Assembly (NCBI GenBank): GCA_032209605.1
Contig: JASFXZ010000009.1
Span: 16,727,553 to 16,791,552, forward strand
Length of the DNA: 64,000 nt
Reading direction: 5' to 3'
DNA from: Mactromeris polynyma
Lineage: Eukaryota; Mollusca; Bivalvia; Venerida; Mactridae
The first letter of the stretch is position 1. Each line of letters starts with the position of its first letter. A model generated the notes under the pieces. It saw only the letters and a program-made list of their open reading frames with translations. It made no database searches and was not told the origin of the DNA. Shown in pieces: positions 45,956 to 57,500 of this stretch. The position numbers were made by a program, and so were the translations under genes.

Positions 45956-46109
45956 TTGACTTCTCCATGCCCGTTGTATTCGAACACCCTGTATCAGTAT
46001 TAGAATTACTGACAAACTGGCATGGGTGAGGTATAACTATGTTTTTGTTTAAAAACAACCATCTAGATAAGCATGTTTTTAAAGGAGTTTTACTCTTACC
46101 TAGTCAATG

Positions 46110-46600
46110 TACGAGGGCTGATCATTAAGTTCGTGGACAACCTTGATAAAACATTCAAAACAATGTATATTTTCGAAATAATTTGTTACCATGTAAAATA
46201 ATATATAAGACATCACCGAGTCATAGAAACCACATTAGAAACGCAGACATCAAGAACAGTGCAGCTTGGTGCAGAGATATTATAACATCCGCCATATTCG
46301 CCGGACTTAGCTCCGTGCGATTTCTCACTTTTCTCAAAACAGAAGACAGAACTGAAAGGTCGGCATTTGTCGAGCTTTGAAGAACTACAGACTGATACAA
46401 TGTCCATGTTAAGAGATTTTGACAAATCGTTCTATAAACTTTTGGGGTCGAACGGCCGAATTTTCAGCCATCATTTACGGCACATGTAGGAGACCACCTG
46501 GTTCTCCCCGGTGGTAACTGATGTAGAAGAGAGGTTGTTGCTCAAGAGAGAGCTGCTCTGGAATTTATTTTTCTATTTTAAAGTATTTCTTCAGTGTATG
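46110..46600 (+). mobile_element. mariner-like element remnant
   Basis: The left end tacgagggctgatcattaag is the classic mariner terminal repeat. At 46286-46489 a 67-codon frame encodes the transposase C-terminal part, including HPPYSPDLAPCDF with the third catalytic acidic residue and LKGRHLSSFEEL. The N-terminal and central transposase are missing and I did not find a right-hand inverted repeat. Non-functional. Confidence 0.75.
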
Positions 46601-47014
46601 ATAAGAAAATGCTTGGAGTGGGGTCCGTTGAACGGTATATTTATATGCATTCCAATCAAATACTACTAGATCGGAAATTTGTATACATTAATAGAATGCA
46701 TACGGGAAGCCAATATTTTATCATTAAGCTTTTCGAGATACATTCAGTACAAATGTTAGACTGAATATTTCCCATTACTTCAGAAAACGCTTGAATTGTC
46801 TTGTGATAATGGAGCTCGCCAAATACGTGTCTCTGTACTCCGACTTTTACACGCGTCTTTGTACAGCGATAGTATAGAGATGTGACGTCCGTGGCTGGAC
46901 TATCGTTAACCATACATAACTATACTGGCCAACCCGTTCTAGTGCTTCCTTTAATATGCATTGAAAAGGCAAGATAGTCATTGGTACCATGTTTGACGAC
47001 TTTAGTATGTAGCG
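46601..47014. other. intergenic, nothing recognised
   Basis: No coding or repeat signal seen between the mariner remnant and the 21-bp array. Confidence 0.4.
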
Positions 47015-47500
47015 CCGGGTACTCGAACCTACGCCCCAGGTACTCAAACCCACAAGTTAGGGACTCGAACCCACGCGCAAAGGACTTGACCCAATGCGTC
47101 ATTGGCCTCGATCCCATGCATCAGGGTCTCGATCTCAAGCGCCAGGGACTCGATCCCACGCACGAGGAACTCGATCCCTTGCGCTTGGGACTCGATCGCA
47201 CGCGCCAGGGAATTTAACCTACGCACCCGGGAATCGATCCCACACGCCAGGGAATTGGACCGACGCACCGCACCAGGGAATCGATCCCACGCGCCAGGGA
47301 ATTGTACCGACGCACCAGGGAATCGATCCCATGCACCAGGGAATTGAACCTTCGCACCAGGGAATCGATCCCACACCCCAGGGACTCAATCACGCGCTTC
47401 AGGGTCTAGATCCCAATCACCAGGGACTTCAACCGACGCACCGGGGACTCGATCCAACGCGCCAGTGTTTCGATCCCACGAGCCAGGGATTTGAACCCAC
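47015..47500 (-). repeat. 21-bp minisatellite resembling Pol III box B
   Basis: About 22 units of gggactcgatcccacgcgcc plus a on the plus strand; one unit carries a 5-bp insertion near 47270 and flanking units vary. On the minus strand each unit reads close to GTGGGATCGATTCCC, like the box B/T-arm of a tRNA gene (GGTTCGAATCC). The array runs straight out of a tRNA-like sequence at 47490-47560. Long open frames over it are artefacts of a unit divisible by three. Confidence 0.9.
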
Positions 47501-47560
47501 CCTTCTCCTCACTCTAGACGAACGCTGTACCATTTAGTCATCGAACTTAATCGGTATATT
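47488..47560 (-). repeat. tRNA-like (SINE) head adjoining the 21-bp array
   Basis: On the minus strand: box A-like tgactaaatggtacagc, ~30 bp, then box B gtgggttcaaatccctggc, spaced as in a tRNA gene. The sequence following box B is the 21-bp array. No matching acceptor stem was identified. Confidence 0.55.
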
Positions 47561-47776
47561 CCATCTTATATATCCGAAGAAACAATGACTCATTTCAATA
47601 GAGTTCAAACCACTTTTAGCGCATAGACAGATGCAGACACTTGCGTGCAGAAGCTGAATGGCGTTTGGCAGTCACTGGGAAAACTGTGGAGCACTGTGGA
47701 GTATTATTACAGTAATGGCAGATTCTAAATGGGCAAATGATAAATAAGTCTTTTTAACGAAGTAGCCTGTATATAT
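47561..47776. other. short intergenic spacer
   Basis: Nothing recognised. It ends at a TATA immediately before the Tc1-like terminal repeat. Confidence 0.4.
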
Positions 47777-48612
47777 ACTCAAACGCAAAAGAAAGTGTGC
47801 ACTTTTGATTTTTGGATTTTCTGAACATCCAATGATGGAATATTAACATGTGTGGTATCGTTGTTTAGTTTATTCAATTACCCTTCTAACCAATGTGTGT
47901 GTTTTATTGTTTTGCATTTCGTTAAAACGTACGACGCATCTACATGCAGTAGGGGTCAAAATCAAAAATACACAAATAGCCAAAGGGATGTTTTCTTTCG
48001 TAGATTAACTGTAGTTTGTTGCAAAATGATGTTAACGTTACATTAATATCTGGTATGACTGCCGTTACGTCTAATAACACTGTAGCAGAGGCGGTTTGGT
48101 ACCGACGTCTCATGTAACAGTCCAGTCTGACGCCAGTCACGAGTGGCCTGCCGGATCGGGGACGGTCGGCGACAGTACCCGTTTGCATAAACATATAACG
48201 TAACTTGATTATAGCGTTTCTATGACAGTTAAGTGAACGTGAAACTGAAGCGTCTGAGTCACCTCTGACCAGCATCATTAAGGCGTCAATACGCTGTCGT
48301 TTCAATAGTCGTGGCATTTTCTTTGTTATAAATTTTCTAAATCTACAGTGGTATTCGCACTATACATGTGTGAAAGAATGTAGAGAAAACAAGTTTGGCC
48401 ACTTGTACTTGTGTATACATGCTCCACGTCGAAATCCTGCGAAATCGCAATTCGGGCTGTTACGTAATAACTGGCCTTAATTTTACTGATTTTTCGTTGT
48501 TGCTATAAACCGTAACAACCGATATTCGTATGTTCAAATTTGACAACTTTATACCTTGTAGAATTAAAATAATCAAAAAATCAAAAGTGCACACTTTCTT
48601 TTGCGTTTGAGT
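47777..48612 (-). mobile_element. Tc1-like DNA transposon, internally deleted
   Basis: 836 bp with matching ~37-bp terminal inverted repeats (actcaaacgcaaaagaaagt on the left, its reverse complement at 48612) and flanking TA. The minus strand at ~48080-48317 encodes the N-terminal helix-turn-helix part of a Tc1-type transposase (MPRLLKRQRIDALMMLVRGD, then TGTVADRPRSGRPLVT). The catalytic DDE domain is absent, so the copy cannot move by itself. Confidence 0.85.
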
Positions 48613-49057
48613 TTACTTGTTATTCTAATGTTCACATAATTAACCTAACGTATTGCACATGGTACATTAATACAACTTATATAACAACCAGTTTTGACGT
48701 CTCTAATAGTATAAATTTAATTACCCAGAATTAATCAGAGTTTCTCCAGAACAGTTCAAAACTAGAAATTTCCATCTGGGGGATTTAAATGGTTATCTTT
48801 ACGTAACGACCATAAACAAATTAAAGTTCTTCTCAAGATGTATTCTTGTACTATTCTACTGCTCCACCAAGCTCACTATCTCCTTATGTATGTATACTGG
48901 GACAAATATACATGTATATATTAGTCCCAGATGTATACTAACAGCCTTTGCTGATCTACTAGCCATCTATACGCGATCAAAACAATCTTCATCACTAACA
49001 TTATGTTGAATAAATATCTATCTATCATTTATGGTGAGGCGATAAAGGAGAACATTA
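48613..49057. other. intergenic with a small hairpin
   Basis: 48890-48942 forms a hairpin from gtatactgggac and gtcccagatgtatac around an AT-rich loop. Nothing else recognised. Confidence 0.45.
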
Positions 49058-50329
49058 CAGTGGAACCTCCCTAAACCGGACTCCTTCAGGACCGTTTGAA
49101 AATTCCGGTTTGCAGAGGTTTCCGGTTTGTAGAGTTTCCGGTTTGTAGAGGGTTTTGTCATTTTGATGCTATTTCATACTCTTACCTAGTTTCAGGTCAT
49201 TATTTCATTGAATAATTGCACATCTTTGAATTTTACATAGTATAATATAGTATAACCACATGATATTTTTTTATTTTCGAAGAAAATGTACACAGTTGTA
49301 ACAAACATGACTGCCTTTATTTTAAAAATGTACAAGCAAGCTTAAAGAAATTCATATATTTTGCTTTGTTATGCACGTGAAATAATATGTGTTTTTTTTA
49401 TGAAAAGAAAGACTCGTAAAAGTGATAATTACTACTTTACATATATTCATTAGCATAAACTTTTACAAGTTTATCGCCATTTACAATTTAGTAATGACAA
49501 GATGGCGATAATACATTGTGACAGCATTGTGTGGTTATGTTTTCACACGATATCGTATGTTTGAAATCAACGAATAAAAGTTCAATCAGTAGTAATTGAA
49601 GTTTTGAAGTTTATTACATTTTCTCAGTTCATGTAAAACATGACAACATGAGTACATAATATACAAAATACAAATACAGTTACAATAAGAAAATGAATGC
49701 ATCATGCACAAGAGATACAATTATAAACAGATATTCAGGGAGAAGGTATTGTTATTTTAATTTTGTTAAAATATGTATGTATTCAAGAAAAATATGTTGT
49801 TTTCGGATGTTTTAAGTCTGGCATTTATTTAAATTTACAAATAATTTCTTTAATCAGCACACAAAGTTTCCTAGTTTTTATTATATTGTTAAAGTCTTGG
49901 TCCATGAGTAGTTGTAATTTTAATATGTTAGGGTGACGATAAAAGGTTTCAAATTCGACTCCTTCCCAGCTTAATTTTTCTACCGGAAGTCGAGTATTTC
50001 TTGTTCTAAACTTGATCATATATCTTAAATACTTGGGTGGCAATCAGGAATTAGTCAATAAGTGATAGTCACACATGTGTAGTAATGTCAAACTGTTAAA
50101 AATACACAAAGTGTCAACATAATGCAAGTTTAAAAATGATGACACGCGCAGCCGAAAGTCGTTCCGGTTTTCGGAGGTGAAATTATATAGAAATGGAACC
50201 AAATTATGTTGAATTTTCGTCCGGTTTCCGGAGTTCAGAGGTTCCGCTTTTCAGAGTGTTTTAATACAATATTTCCGGTTTCGGGAGTATTCCGGTTTTA
50301 AGAGGGTCCGTTTTTGGGAGGTGACACTG
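49058..50329. mobile_element. pogo/Tigger-like non-autonomous DNA transposon
   Basis: 1,272 bp from CAGTGGAACCTCCCTAAACC to GGGAGGTGACACTG, flanked by TA on both sides. Subterminal tttccggtttgtagag / ttccggttt words repeat at both ends in inverted orientation. No transposase motif found inside. Ends beginning CAGTnGAACCTC with a TA target are typical of pogo-type elements. Confidence 0.8.
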
Positions 50330-53300
50330 TATTTGATTTCATAACTTAATGTGTTATGTTGAAAACATCTTGTTAAACATCCTTCAACGCGTATAACAAG
50401 AAACAACGTTATGCTTGAACTGTGTAGATCATGGATCCCATGTAATTTGTATATCGTAGTATAGGCAATGTAGAGATAGTGTATGCATTGATACTACATG
50501 TACGTTCTTATTGTATTCCTTAAACTATTTCAGGGCGTATTTTGTTGAATTACAAATGTATATGCAAATTGTTTTATGTGGATTGGCGGTAGGACTCACA
50601 GAAAAGATCTGTATCCAGTTAATGGTAATAAGAAACTTCATGTTATATGTCGTAGTAGGTATTTTAATAGTTTTCATTCTCAGGGGAGTTAACTAAGAAT
50701 AATTTTGCAATTCATCACTACATGTGTGCACGGATTGCTCTCCCTTGGATATATCTATACTGATACCTAAACATTCAGTGGTTTATTATATAATGATATT
50801 TACAATTATCGACACGTAATTGTGTTAACTCGCGAATGTCGCAAATTGTATGACAAAGAAACTACGCGATTATAATACATTTGCATAAAGTTTTAATTGA
50901 AAACCGTGCACGAAATACGAGGGAGTTCTAATTTACTTTGAACGAAACTTGTAAACGTACACAAAGAGGCATCAATCATTTCATTGTTTTGACTCTTTTT
51001 TGTTTTGTAAAATACGCATGTTAAGCACGATATATTTCTTAAATTCAGTTTTTATTGAATAGCATGCGCGAATCCGAATCCAACGAAAGACTGCATAGCA
51101 CCTTGTCAATTATATCATTGAAGAAGAAGAAGTTTATTTTCAATTTCAGTAGACCAAAGGCCCATGTGAATATACAATACATACACACATATATACAGAC
51201 GTTGACGACAGGTGTCTATGGGTCGAATTCAAAACGATATTACGACACAATAAATAAATATAATGAGTAGTAATGTAGCTAATTATCGTTCCAATTGATA
51301 TTTCATACTCAGGTGTACATAAAAACAACATCACAGAAGACATAAAATACACGATATGACGATACAATGAACGTTGTGGACAGTATTTTGTATTATAATA
51401 ATATCTTTTTATATACATATAAAGCACGTACAGAATGGTATGATGTAAGTAACAGGTGACAACTGTTGTACTACAAAACAATATGGTAACACAATTTACA
51501 TGGCTACTGATAATGTTAGGTGTACAATAATACTCGTATTCCAGTTAATATATTATATTATACAGATGAGGCGAAAATAAAGATTAAACATAAATAGTAT
51601 ATAGCAGGTGCATAATGATATATGTAAGCATACATAGACCATGATACTATTACCTATTAAGCGCAAATAAACATATACAATTGTATTGTTTGATCGGGTG
51701 AAAATAGTCACTCGTGCAAAATTATAGTCATAAATACGTCTATTATAAGCACACCATAAGCCTAATCAGTACTTGATTGTATTGTAAAGTTTTCACAAAC
51801 AATGACATCATTCACGTGTTAAATTTCTTCCCGAGAAACAACATTACTTAATCCATATAATTATTATAAAACTCGTTTAGGCAATAACAAATTAATTTAT
51901 TGTTTTTTCAGCGCAGCCGTACTAACATGGTTTTGATATCAAATCTTATGGCCGACCATTAGGGATGACTAGGAAATTAATGATAACAATAGGACAAGTG
52001 ACGACAACTGACAACAAATGGGAGGGAGAAAATAACATGAACGCTGTATCAAGTGAAATAATGGGGAAATGAGAATTTAACACACATCTAAAAGGATGCT
52101 TAGCTAAATGTCAAACCAATAAGGGCTCAGATACCTTACTTTCGTTAACACATCTTAAATCTTTACAATCGTAACTTTCAACTGCTCTGCGCTCACCTAC
52201 ATCTACGCTGGACCTGTGCTCTATGGGTCAGGGTGCTCTTTGGGGACGAGACGATACATAATTTCAGTACTGTTGATAGCAGAATTCGTGTTTTCCGATT
52301 TTTAATTGTTGTGCCAACACGCCTTGTAGCATTGAATAATCTACGGGCTTGCACATATTCAATGTTCTCACGTTTTGATTGTTGTTTAAATGGATATTCA
52401 TACGTATATAACTTAGAGTGGCGATACCTATTAAGAAACCACTTTGTTAAGCGACCACTTTTAGCTACCACTTGGGTGGTCACTTTATAGAACGTCCAAT
52501 GGTTCAACATATAAACGTGCATCTTACGTTTCATTCTGTAGGTAACTGCTCATTGTAAAAACGGAAATTACAGATGAATCTCAGGTTTGTAAACCATTCT
52601 TCATTATATGTCTAACAATATAGATCTTGTAAGCTAAGATAGTAGAGTTGTAACAGGCTTTGCTGTTTCACAGATTCACTGTTTTTTATAAATTATTCAT
52701 TACTAACTTAAATTGACAAAAACTACAATTACGGATTCAATGATTTATTTATTGTACAATAATATTTTAGCATTAGCTTTACATATATATATCTAATAAA
52801 CAGAATTTCATCTATACTACATAACATCCATAAATTTATGATGAGATGAAACAGAATTTTGACTTTACTCATTTTGAACCCCACCCAAAAGTAACAAAAT
52901 AGACCCTTACTTTATATCTAAAGAGATGGAACAGTTCGTGACAAGGGTAAAGTATACCTTGTGAATGTCTGTGAACTGAGCACAGAGTGTTGGCAACTCT
53001 GCCTTTTATACCCTTTTTGGAGACAAAACCATGAGACTTTCATGCTTCATGAAAATCTCACTGAACAAGATACATAATGCCTAGCATAGTATACTATATT
53101 AAAATGTTACCAGAAGATGCGTAATGAACCACACAATATAAACATCTACATGCACCATTTATTATTACATAGTGTTTATTTGGTGACCAGGGACTAGAAT
53201 TAATCTTGAAATTAATCCATTCCTGCCACAGAGTATTCGACTGCCAAACTGGAAGTCGCATGTTAAAATCCAACCTGGTCGAGTCAGACCATGACTTTTG

Positions 53301-54240
53301 ATTAAAGATGATACTTTCGAAGTTATTTGTTTCCCACCTATCAATGTATTTGATGTATAAGTTACAAGGATAAAGACGCCAAAGATTTTATTCATATACG
53401 TGTAGCTCTTTTCCATCTACTTGAGATAGGTTGTTAACAAATTGCGCAGTGTTCAAACAATGACAATATGTTTTGGAAAATATTGCCTGCAGACATCATG
53501 TACAAGTAATCATGTTTATTTTAACTAAGCTCAGTCATGTATACGTAAAAGCACGAGAATGAGATTCTTACAGTTTGTAGTAATTAATACATCAAGGCAT
53601 ATACTATATAATTTTAGGTACAAATAAAACGAAAATAGAACAAGATTACAAAAGCAACAGAGAAAATAGTCAATATACATAGACAAAACTTTATGATGTT
53701 ACTGAGTTGTGTATATGTTACTATAATTTATAAAATAAGAAGACACACACAGTTTCAAAAGACATGATAAATGTTACTTTAATATATGTTTTCTTAATTC
53801 TCCTAGGGCTTTGTAGTCAAGTAGTAAGTGGTATTCGTCTCCTATACCCGAGTGGCATAATGTGCATACACTTAAATTATTATCTGTTTGGTTCAAGCAC
53901 AATACACACTAGTGGTATTCTTAAGTGTTTTTGAATTAACTATACTTGCATAAACCATATGAACCACGTTGGCTCAAACCTTACATTTCCCCACTACAAG
54001 CTATATGTGTGCGACCTCGAGCATAGCTTGGAAATACCTCTGAAAGTAAGAAAACGATGCGTATACAACACGACCGTTTTCCTTATGGTCATTATTGCAA
54101 TTTTGTTTTTAATTCAACATGGACTACTGTAAGCTTTATGGGTTGTTACCGTATTTTGCAACCAGTTTATAATAACATTCATATTGTAATGTTTACAATA
54201 GACGCACTACAAACATATACTGCAGTCATCTGAACATCAC
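50330..54240. other. intergenic, 3' side of the sushi-domain gene
   Basis: AT-rich with no recognised gene. Around 52430-52485 a short gaccactt / gtggtcact palindrome resembles the core of the CAGTAAAACC MITEs. 51115-51170 (gaagaagaagaagtttattttc) looks like the end of a dispersed repeat. The 113-codon minus frame at 52193-52534 has no recognisable motif. Confidence 0.45.
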
Positions 54241-54560
54241 CTATAACACTTCATCTGTCTTGCGTTTGCAAATTCTATGGCCGAATAGCGATGTGCAGTC
54301 TAAAACAAGAAAGACTCCAAATATCACCGCAATTACTGATACACCAACACTCCCAATCACTGTAGACGACATTCTTGGGTCATCCTTACAGTTGAGTTTC
54401 TGTTGAGCTAATGTTGTACTTTTCGGATCAATTTTCGTTTCTTTGATAAGCTGAGCAATGATTTCATCTTCTGTCAAATTCGTGAATTGACGGTTGTGAT
54501 TACACAAACACGCCGCAATGTATATAGCGTTATTCTTCACCTTAGTTGTATTATTTGGTC
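54241..54560 (-). CDS. sushi gene exon 5 (stalk, transmembrane helix, tail)
   Basis: Acceptor TTTTGCAG, then 2 bases plus 106 codons to the stop. Hydrophobic VIGSVGVSVIAVIFGVFLVL precedes a short tail with HRICKRK. To my memory, similar stalk/helix endings recur in uncharacterised bivalve proteins. Confidence 0.8.
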
Positions 54561-57500
54561 CTGCAAAACATACAATTGGAGATCATTGAGCGCGAAAGCA
54601 AGTTGAAATTTATAAAAGTGATTTTCGACGTCGAATTTCAAAACAATAAACTTGAAGACAAAAATGATATGTCATGAAAAAGCGCAACCAAACCACAGGA
54701 TGCAACGACAGATTCTGATGACACAGAAAATATATCAGACGTTCATGTGTGTATGCTGCTTAGATACTTACAAACAGTACTATATATTATGCGGACAATT
54801 TGAGAACTGTCAAATGCATTTTAGGAATGCATTTCGAATAGGAAAATCAATCGGAAGGTGCTGTTTGGGAATTAATGGTGGTAGCAATGTTACTCTCCCC
54901 AACCTCAAAACTTTCATTAGAGTGCTCTGATGTATTGTCATACAAGAGGAGAATATGTTTCAATATCGTAACTGGACAACGTTTCTCGTGTCACACCCTC
55001 ATCGCGACAAAACTTTCACCCTTGTTTACCGGTACCTGCATTGGTAAGCCATCAATAAATGAACAATTGCGTACAAATATGTTTACACTCATGATCTTTT
55101 TTGCCAATGAAATTTTCGACACAGTTTTCTCCTCTTTTTCTGTTTTTGACTAAACAGATTTTGTTTCATTGCTTCAGACTATACCCGCGAATCAAATTTA
55201 TTTTTCCAGATACCAACTATCTCTTAAGACACCTTTGCCAACCTATTAACAAGAGTGATTTTGGCAAAAAAATATTGTTATTGGAGTAATTTGCAGTCTT
55301 TTATACAAGTCCAATTTTCTTCCATATTTGATTTTTTTTTTATCAATTGTCCATATACGGCCTGTATTGAAATAACTATAACTCTACAACACCGTTATTC
55401 AACAGCTATATGTTCTTGGTATAAATAAATACGCAATTAATGCCAATGTATCTTTTTGTGGATTTTAGGCGACTTATCAATACACATTACCTTTTGAACA
55501 CCCCTCGTATACTGACTCAGCGTGGTATTGTCAGAAATTTAAATCGACTCTAGACAGTGGGAACCCATGAAAACTAACTGCATGCATTTGATTTAGTAAG
55601 CGTCCCACTGCATACTATAGAAGTAGACACTAACTCAAAGATGAATGAAATATCCACATATTAGGCAGCACCATAACAATTAACGTACATGTATACGTAT
55701 AGAAATCAGACAATGATTATCAAATGTGTCATTTTTACATACCGGACATAATGTCACAAGTCGGTGCTGTTGATGTCCATTGACCTGACGGCAAGCACTT
55801 CCTTACGTTAGGCCTTGACAGTGTAAACCCTGGATTACACGAGTATGAGGCGATACTACCATCGGCATTACCATGTAACGTAGTTACCACCCCGTTCAGC
55901 GGATTACTCAATGGCAAACACAGTGGACAATAACATGACGGAGTCAGAAGGCTCCAACTGCCGTTAGATAGACATCTTGTCTGATTATCTCCATCAATTG
56001 TACACCCACTATTACATTGGTAGTCGGCTACTGAATTTAGGTACGTGTAGCTGTACAATACTACACCATCTATGATATTATCTGGAATACCGCAATCTTG
56101 AATAGCACAGTAAGGATCCGACCCAGTCCAATAACCGTCCAGTTGGCATGTCCTTGTCTCAGACCCAACTATATAAAATCCTAGGTCGCATGTATAGTTT
56201 GCCATTTGCTGGTTAGTAGTACCAGTAACAGTCACGGTGCCATTTTCAAGACTTGACGGAGTGTCACAGTTGGAAGGATCACACGTAGGGTCCGTACCAT
56301 CCCAGCCTCCATTGGCTTGACATGTTCTTGTGGATGGTCCTGATATAATATAACCATTGTCACACGAGTACAAGGCTGATCCTTGGTAAAATGTTGAAGT
56401 AACACTCAATGTACCATTTATTATTGGTAATGGTGAATCGCAATCGACCGGATTGCAACTTGGTTGTGTACCGTTCCAGGTACCATTAGCTTGGCATATA
56501 CTAATAATTGAACCTGTCAACGTGTACCCAGTATTGCACGAATAACTCGCCGTGTTTAGATAAGTTGTGGCCGACACACTGACACTACCGTTTGTTACCT
56601 GCCATGGGGCTGAGCAATCAATAGGATTGCAGGATGGTTGCACACCGTCCCAGTTACCATCATTTCCGCAAGTTATGACTGTGTTATCAATAGTGTGTCC
56701 CATGTTACAGAAGTAGGAAGCTGTGTCACCAGCCATGATACCAGAATATGTCACAATCCCATTTGTTGGATCGATGGGTACGCTGCATTCTGCGGAAGAA
56801 GAACTGATTAAAATAAAGAGTCGCTAATAATAGAACAGTATGATTATAACAGTAAACACACGCGCATAATCAATTTACTCTCAGAAGAGTAAATACGAGG
56901 TCTACCATTCGCTTGGACAATATTCAGAATAGAACTTCGAAACCTCGAACTGCCGTCGGATCTAACAATTAGTTCGAGTCATCTATGTGTATGTAGTGTT
57001 CGGAAGTTTGTCCGCAACATTAATTACTTCAAAAATATTTAGGTCGACTATATGCTTTATATGCAAACACCTCCCCGGGGTTCGAACCCAGGACCTCCAG
57101 ATTGACAGTCGAGTGTATTACCGACTGAGATAACACAGCGGACTGTATTTACTAAAATCGAAACATTTGATACATGACTTCTATACATCAAAGCACAAAA
57201 GTGCTGTGGGACGGTACCAATCGTCTCTGTAGCCAAGCTGGCAACTCGTTGCATACAAGTTTCCGTTTTAAAACTAGACAGTTTTATAATATCAAAGTAT
57301 GTGTAAATAGGTAAAATGGTTTGCATGGAATATGAAACAAAACTAAAACATAAGACAGAAATGCGAAAAAGAATAAAAATTTATTGAAAAAATAGTAAAC
57401 GTTTTTTTCCAAAAGATCTTCAATCCGATTTGTTATAGAAATGCTAGATTTTCAAACCGAAATAAAGAAAAATGGTCAGTAATAATGGTAGAACCTTAAA

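Noticed and set aside
47044..47537. Repeat proteins of 110-147 residues on both strands
   Set aside because: They follow the 21-bp minisatellite, whose length is divisible by three.
57067..57143. Functional tRNA-Asp gene
   Set aside because: Box A, anticodon loop and T arm are good, but the acceptor strands do not pair.
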